Shown piece after piece: positions 5,422 through 5,617 of a stretch of DNA of 5,617 nt. Origin of the DNA: Planctomycetota bacterium. Lineage in GTDB: Bacteria; Planctomycetota; B143-G9. The position numbers were made by a program, and so were the translations under genes. Under the pieces are notes generated by a model that searched no databases, had not been told where the DNA came from, and saw only the letters and a program-made list of their open reading frames with translations. The first letter of the stretch is position 1; each line of letters starts with the position of its first letter. Location of the stretch: NCBI GenBank assembly GCA_003644275.1, contig QNBY01000086.1:1-5617 (forward strand). The letters are read 5' to 3'.

Positions 5422-5617
5422 CCTTGCGGAGGATGATTTCCTGCTCGCCCGGGTCCATGCCGCGGCGGAGGCCGAAGTCCTCGCCCGAGAGATTTTGCAG
5501 GGCGAAGGCGGCCTCGCTGCGCACTTCGAAGCGTTTGTCGTAGAGGAAGTCGGCGACGAGGGGGATCATGTCGCCCGGCAGGCCGCTCTCGCCGAGGCAG
5601 CGGAGGCATTCGACGAC
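5381..5617 (-). CDS. HEAT-repeat protein, C-terminal fragment (5' end outside window)
   Basis: The frame is open from the right edge to TGA at 5383-5381, giving the last 78 residues; the start lies beyond the window. The fragment contains a helical pair around VVECLRCLGESG and MIPLVADFLYD, then a typical HEAT/PBS-lyase repeat, FEVRSEAAFALQNLSGEDFG. It ends in VRVWWQKRKK, resembling the W-x-x-WW tails common after such repeats. These repeats form alpha-solenoids that bind proteins; no catalytic role can be assigned. ATG 5569 is an internal Met of repeat two, not a convincing start, because the same frame continues upstream with repeat-like sequence. The final 13 codons plus stop overlap the end of the nitroreductase gene. 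Confidence 0.75.
   Translation of the reverse strand, partial: VVECLRCLGESGLPGDMIPLVADFLYDKRFEVRSEAAFALQNLSGEDFGLRRGMDPGEQEIILRKVRVWWQKRKKAAP

Noticed and set aside
3690..5543. 617-codon plus-strand frame across the dehydrogenase and nitroreductase genes
   Set aside because: Gly/Arg/Ala-rich out-of-frame reading of two genes with clear catalytic motifs.

Overview
The window is very G+C-rich DNA holding five protein genes and almost no non-coding sequence. Three genes lie on the minus strand and two on the plus strand. From left to right they are: a secreted protein with two degenerate metallo-beta-lactamase-like halves (minus strand, 3' end outside the window); GatE, the archaeal-type Glu-tRNA(Gln) amidotransferase subunit (minus); a 175-bp divergent intergenic region; a UDP-N-acetylglucosamine 6-dehydrogenase of the WbpA type (plus); a nitroreductase-family flavoprotein (plus); and the C-terminal end of a HEAT-repeat protein (minus, 5' end outside the window). 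I see no rRNA, tRNA, CRISPR array, insertion sequence or other mobile element.

Organism. GatE is the hallmark of the archaeal GatDE route to Gln-tRNA(Gln). The other features look more bacterial: a Sec signal peptide, Shine-Dalgarno sites about 5 nt from the starts, sigma70-like promoter boxes, and a HEAT-repeat tail ending in a W-W motif. My best guess is an uncultured, high-G+C bacterium from a candidate phylum that carries an archaeal-type gatE. An archaeon cannot be excluded from this window alone. Isoleucine is encoded mostly by ATA in the dehydrogenase gene, which is unusual for such G+C-rich DNA.

Layout. The left 3.27 kb is read leftwards. gatE comes first, then 50 bp, then the metallo-beta-lactamase-like gene. 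That 50-bp gap contains a good promoter, so the second gene need not depend on gatE transcription. The divergent region at 3267-3441 holds a candidate gatE promoter, a G-run tract able to form a quadruplex, a perfect 8-bp inverted repeat and a 10-bp direct repeat. The dehydrogenase and nitroreductase genes then form a tight two-gene unit. The nitroreductase gene runs 41 bp into the convergent HEAT-repeat gene.

Function. The genes do not form one obvious pathway. GatE belongs to aminoacyl-tRNA synthesis. The dehydrogenase feeds UDP-sugar acids into surface polysaccharide. The nitroreductase is a generic FMN oxidoreductase. The metallo-beta-lactamase-like protein looks like an exported pseudoenzyme and is the most unusual item. 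Both minus- and plus-strand genes are richer in G than C on the plus strand, which suggests a replication-linked strand bias.
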